From positions 1 to 9,687 of the forward strand of contig JASHRR010001258.1 in assembly GCA_030037185.1 (NCBI GenBank): a stretch of 9,687 bases of DNA. The letters run 5' to 3'. This stretch comes from Xanthobacteraceae bacterium. GTDB taxonomy: Bacteria > Pseudomonadota > Alphaproteobacteria > Rhizobiales > Xanthobacteraceae. The position numbers and the translations under genes were made by a program. The notes under the pieces were generated by a model. It was not told the origin of the DNA. It was given only the letters and a program-made list of their open reading frames with translations, and did no database searches. Positions 7,228 to 9,687 of the stretch are shown piece by piece (positions within the stretch are counted from its first letter, which is position 1; every line of letters starts with the position of its first letter).

Positions 7228-7476
7228 TTATTTGTAATCCGCGCCGGTGCCTTGCGCTGTTGCCACGCGCTCTGATCGCGGCGGGCTCCCGAGCCAACTT
7301 AGCTCGCGTTCTATCCGGCTGATCTGCTCATCGATCTGCACAACCAGCGCACGCGATCGCGTGATCATCTCTCGGCTTGCCGTTATGTGCGCCGCAAGGC
7401 TGTCGCGCCCCTCTCTCAGGACCTTGAGGTGCTGCTTGAATAACCCAGTGATTTCGCCGTCCGACAACTTGGTCAT
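7228..7476 (-). CDS. Small helical protein of unknown function
   Basis: Encodes 82 residues, family not recognised. The start is well supported: AAGGGGG (7489-7483) lies six bases before the ATG at 7476-7474. Residues about 8-64 are predicted by eye to be almost all helix, with spaced Leu, Ile and Val and many charged residues (LKVLREGRDSLAAHI, then ALVVQIDEQISRIEREL), which suggests a short coiled coil or helical hairpin. There is no signal peptide, membrane segment or cysteine. The last 15 residues look unstructured. The gene stands alone: the upstream DNA holds resolvase relics on the same strand and the downstream side is the repeat-rich convergent interval. Intact length, a ribosome site and natural amino-acid composition favour a real gene; it may be a cytoplasmic adaptor or a mobile-element passenger, but that is a guess. 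Confidence 0.6.
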   Translation of the reverse strand: MTKLSDGEITGLFKQHLKVLREGRDSLAAHITASREMITRSRALVVQIDEQISRIERELSWLGSPPRSERVATAQGTGADYK

Positions 7477-7749
7477 GACACGCCCCCTTAAAAAATATCT
7501 TCACGCTGATAAGATGAGTGCTCTCAAAGTGGGATCAAGGCGCGCCGCAATGCCGCGTCTTCGCAAGGGCGCTAATCTGCGAGCGGCTTGCGCCCAATTT
7601 CTGATCCCGTATCGCTCAACGGGCCCCTTGAGCACGAGCCGGGACAGCATGTCGCGCCGGAGGCCGTGGGCCAACATCTTCCGTGACGCCGTGCGGGTCG
7701 TTTCACGAGCAATCGCGCGTCGCTGATTGGCTGGGCGCTCTCAAAGGTC

Positions 7750-7985
7750 CACCGGCGCTTGGAGACCTTGGCTATTGTGGCGCGGCTACAAGCGGCCTGG
7801 ACGGCGGACCAAGACATGCCGGAATGCGGCATCCCCGCAATGCCAGCATTCCCTCCGGACGGCCGCGGTAGGGTCCGTCCGCTTTAGACCAGCCTTGGCA
7901 ATGCCCTGCGCTTGGCGACGGCGTCGATCCTCGTAATCCTTCCGCGCAGCCGCGGCGAGCATGTCGAGCGTCCCATTCGTCGCCT
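7750..7985 (-). pseudogene. C-terminal relic of a serine recombinase (resolvase/Hin type)
   Basis: Serine recombinases of this class are about 190-200 residues: an N-terminal catalytic domain, a long E-helix and a C-terminal helix-turn-helix. Only the end is here, split over three minus-strand frames. The first frame reads LDMLAAAARKDYEDRRRRQA (E-helix region), the second KADGPYRGRPE (hinge), the third NAGIAGMPHSGMSWSAVQAA and CSRATIAKVSKRR (helix-turn-helix, ending near 7752). In family members I recall two more residues (Thr-Gly) between the AVQAA and CSRAT segments, so a six-base deletion in the DNA-binding helix is likely. The catalytic serine domain is absent. The series of motifs in the proper order is convincing; the gene is dead. 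Confidence 0.8.
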
Positions 7986-7989
7986 CGAA

Positions 7990-8090
7990 AAGCCCGCTCC
8001 TCAAGGAGCCGATAGACGCTCGCCCGGTGGATGCTAAGAGCCTTAGCAATTCCATAGCGCCCATCCCTTGCGCCGTCATTGCGTGCACCC
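7990..8090 (-). pseudogene. Helix-turn-helix tail of a second resolvase
   Basis: Directly before the other relic, in minus-strand direction, lies AMTAQGMGAM in one frame and IAKALSIHRASVYRLLEE in another. Together they make the classic C-terminal helix-turn-helix of Tn3-type resolvases and invertases (G-x-G-A-x-E-I-A-K-x-L-x-I-x-R-A-S-V-Y-R), with one frameshift in the middle near 8050. Nothing of the catalytic domain precedes it. Since a resolvase has only one such tail, and the next relic has its own, these are pieces of two genes set end to end. Confidence 0.75.
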
Positions 8091-8095
8091 ACGCG

Positions 8096-8110
8096 ACTCC
8101 AATTTAATTT
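8096..8110 (-). repeat. Right arm of imperfect 15-bp inverted repeat
   Basis: ACTCCAATTTAATTT is the inward-facing partner of 6949-6963 (13 of 15 matches). It lies just outside the first resolvase tail, where the resolvase similarity begins. Confidence 0.35.
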
Positions 8111-8344
8111 TGGTAAAGCCAGCCGACTGCCAATTTGTTCTCTTATGATTGCATAACAACCAATAAGCAAAAATTAGCCATCAATATACCACCTTATGGC
8201 CATGCGCAGTGTACGGATTGTGACAATTCAGTTACAGTCAGGCAGCGAACGTTGCGCTATGCACTTGTTGGCGGCAACTCGTGCTGCCGATGCAGGCATG
8301 TTGGGTCAATTCGTGCTGATAGCGTTCGTATGTAGGAGGGGCGA

Positions 8345-8443
8345 ATGAGGAGAGTGTCAGGATTGGCTGGGGCCGCGTTGCTGCTGGCCGCTCCCGCGTT
8401 CGCGGCCGACTTGGGCGTCAGGACTACTCACTGTTGGCGATAG
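8345..8443 (+). pseudogene. Truncated exported-protein gene (signal peptide only)
   Basis: A strong ribosome site AGGAGG (8334-8339) lies five bases before ATG 8345. The frame reads MRRVSGLAGAALLLAAPAF then AADLGVRTTHCWR and stops at TAG 8441-8443. Residues 1-21 are a textbook Sec signal peptide with cleavage after AFA. Only about a dozen mature residues follow, too few for a usual periplasmic protein, so the gene has probably been cut or frameshifted right after the signal peptide. The AT-rich DNA at about 8100-8220 may hold its promoter. Further pieces of the protein were sought in 8444-8659 but none could be tied to a family. A genuine tiny secreted peptide cannot be excluded. Confidence 0.5.
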
Positions 8444-8659
8444 CTGAGGCGTCGGTCTCGATGCCAAGACCTCCCACCAGCACTGAATTCAATGGAAGTG
8501 GCTCAACGACTACCCCTTGTCCAAACTTTTTGCGGCAGTGACCGCCAGTGTGCCGGTCAGCTTTGCAGCGCGAGGCGCCGCGACCAAGCAAATTTACGAC
8601 CGGTTTTAATAAGGTTTTTGATCGGAAGCATCCAAGTGTAACGCCTATGGGATTGAATC

Positions 8660-9109
8660 ATGCGAGCTCTCCTTATCGCCACCTTTGTCGCCGCACTATC
8701 AGTGCCAGCCCGTAGCGAATGCCTTTCATCTGCGAGCGCTGTCTGGGCCGTGCATCCTGGATCACATCCGCACTGGAGGCTGCGGCTGCCAGGCCGTGCG
8801 GGCGGAAAATGTTGGTACGCCAAAAATTCAACCAACCTGCTGGCTCCGTACGTTCAAGAGAGGCGGGTACAAGATTCTCCGCGCAGAACGGAGTCTGCCC
8901 CGCAAGCGGACGGTCAGACAGACCGGGTGAGTAGCGAAGCGAAGGTGTCAACGGACGATCAACCCAACGAAACGGCCCGATCGGAATCTCAACAGACCTG
9001 GCCCTCCCAGCAGGGTGGGCCGACCTCGATTCTGATCTGGGGCAGACCGATGGGTCTCGATGCGGCGTGGGAAGAAATCTTCGTGAGGCGGCAACGTCGT
9101 AGCGAGTGA
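8660..9109 (+). CDS. Small secreted protein of unknown function
   Basis: Encodes 149 residues. Residues 1-19 are a signal peptide (MRALLIATFVAALSVPARS), followed by a compact segment (about 20-58) with Cys21 and Cys51, three Trp and the stretch AVWAVHPGSHPHWRLRLPG ahead of KCWYA; the two Cys could form a disulfide in the periplasm. From about residue 60 the chain is hydrophilic and rich in Gln, Ser, Glu and Thr, so probably disordered, until LIWGRPMGLDAAWEEIF near the end. I recall similar short exported proteins with the Trp-His-Pro-Gly-Ser-His and Lys-Cys-Trp elements in Bradyrhizobium, without any known function. No clear Shine-Dalgarno sequence precedes the ATG. An overlapping minus-strand frame (8673-9137) is Arg/Pro/Ser-rich and taken as its shadow. 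The signal peptide and conserved-looking core favour this strand. Confidence 0.65.
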   Translation: MRALLIATFVAALSVPARSECLSSASAVWAVHPGSHPHWRLRLPGRAGGKCWYAKNSTNLLAPYVQERRVQDSPRRTESAPQADGQTDRVSSEAKVSTDDQPNETARSESQQTWPSQQGGPTSILIWGRPMGLDAAWEEIFVRRQRRSE

Positions 9110-9576
9110 CTGCCGCTAAACACCGGCTTGCCCTCACCGCTCCAGGTGCTTTGCAAGCATCAATCCCGAGGGCCGGGGCCTTTCAGTTTGATTGAAGGAT
9201 AGGCTGATCGTGTTCACCCAGGCCTGCCAACTCAGGGCCGAGGGCATCGCGCGAAGAAAGGTCCACGGCGCCTACCTGTCTGGCTGGTGCCGGTTCTGGA
9301 TCAAGGTCCGCAATGCCGCCAGCATCGCCGTACAGCGGGAGCGGAGCGAGAAGCGGAAGCGATGTGTCCCGAGGGAGCGAGCCTGAGATTCATTTATGGA
9401 TATCGTAGCCCTAGGTCGGTAAATTGTGATTGGCCTCGCCGTAACCGGGACGGAGCATTTCGGCAGAGAGCCGGGGCCGCGCCTTTCTTCACGCTCGTCT
9501 CAGGCTTTCCTGGCTGGGGCTGATCGAGATCATCGTTTCGCGGTACCCTTTCAGCCGTTCATCGCCACGCCATTTC
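9110..9576. other. Interval with only one doubtful short ORF
   Basis: Between the secreted protein and the next signal-peptide ORF there is one possible short frame (9210-9386, listed apart). Nothing else is seen: no RNA gene, clear terminator or repeat. Confidence 0.4.
9210..9386 (+). CDS. Doubtful short ORF, possibly decayed
   Basis: A GTG at 9210 preceded by GGATAGG opens a 58-residue frame reading FTQACQLRAEGIARRKVHG, then AYLSGWCRFWIKVRNAASIA, then a highly basic tail (ERSEKRKRCVPRERA). The middle looks protein-like (Gly-Ala-Tyr-Leu-Ser-Gly, Arg-Phe-Trp-Ile-Lys), while the tail looks like a wrong frame, so this may be a small gene with a late frameshift. A TTG at 9192 would add six residues. 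No family is recognised. Confidence 0.3.
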   Translation: MFTQACQLRAEGIARRKVHGAYLSGWCRFWIKVRNAASIAVQRERSEKRKRCVPRERA

Positions 9577-9687
9577 ATGAACCAACAGCTTATTATTGGT
9601 GTGCTCATCGCGACGGTGGCATGTTTCGTATGGGAACCGGCGCACGCGGCTTCAAAGCTCGATGGCACGTCGCGCCATTGGCGATCT
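9577..9687 (+). CDS. Start of an exported protein, cut by the window end
   Basis: The last 37 codons are open and begin MNQQLIIGVLIATVACFVW then EPAHAASKLDG, a good Sec signal peptide with likely cleavage after AHA (residue 24) or the next Ala. The rest lies outside the window, so the function is unknown. No strong ribosome site is seen before the ATG. Confidence 0.5.
   Translation, partial: MNQQLIIGVLIATVACFVWEPAHAASKLDGTSRHWRS

Noticed and set aside
7247..7726. Plus-strand 159-codon frame
   Set aside because: It is antisense to the small gene at 7228-7476, which has a good ribosome site and natural composition.
8673..9137. Minus-strand 154-codon frame
   Set aside because: It is antisense to the secreted protein at 8660-9109, which has a signal peptide; the minus frame is low-complexity.
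1..9687. CRISPR array, tRNA or rRNA genes
   Set aside because: No regularly spaced direct repeats, and no cloverleaf or rRNA sequence was noticed on either strand.

Overview
The window looks like an accessory or decaying part of the chromosome of a high-GC alphaproteobacterium, most likely a rhizobial relative such as Bradyrhizobium. This rests on recalled protein style (BBP2-type porin, Bug-family transport remnant, small NepR-type anti-sigma factor, resolvase tails) and strong G/C preference at third codon positions. No database search was possible, so the taxon is an inference.

Layout, left to right. (1) 199-1857 (-): an intact outer-membrane beta-barrel porin with signal peptide and C-terminal phenylalanine, preceded by an AT-rich leader. 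(2) 2181-3022 (-): a membrane-protein pseudogene with two frameshifts and an in-frame TAG where Trp is expected. (3) 3023-3589 (-): a Bug/TctC-type periplasmic solute-binding protein pseudogene, truncated at its 3' end and broken by several frameshifts. (4) 3590-3804: a divergent intergenic region with three perfect 12-bp palindromes. (5) 3805-5403 (+): an intact UbiD-family prenyl-FMN decarboxylase that keeps the catalytic Arg-Glu-Glu set. (6) 5404-6756: about 1.35 kb with no convincing gene. (7) 6757-6915 (+): a 52-residue orphan NepR-like anti-sigma factor. (8) 6916-7227: a gene-less convergent interval rich in inverted repeats. (9) 7228-7476 (-): a small helical protein of unknown function. 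(10) 7750-8090 (-): scrambled C-terminal pieces of two serine recombinases. (11) 8345-9687 (+): a series of short exported-protein reading frames, one truncated (8345-8443), one apparently intact (8660-9109) and one running off the window (9577 onward), plus a doubtful ORF at 9210-9386.

A porin, a periplasmic substrate-binding protein and a UbiD decarboxylase would together fit uptake and decarboxylation of an aromatic or unsaturated carboxylic acid. Here the binding protein is dead, so only the porin and the enzyme could still act. The right half carries marks of recombination and gene decay: resolvase fragments, imperfect inverted repeats and truncated signal-peptide ORFs. The most unexpected functional item is the NepR-like ORF, which stands without a visible PhyR or EcfG partner.
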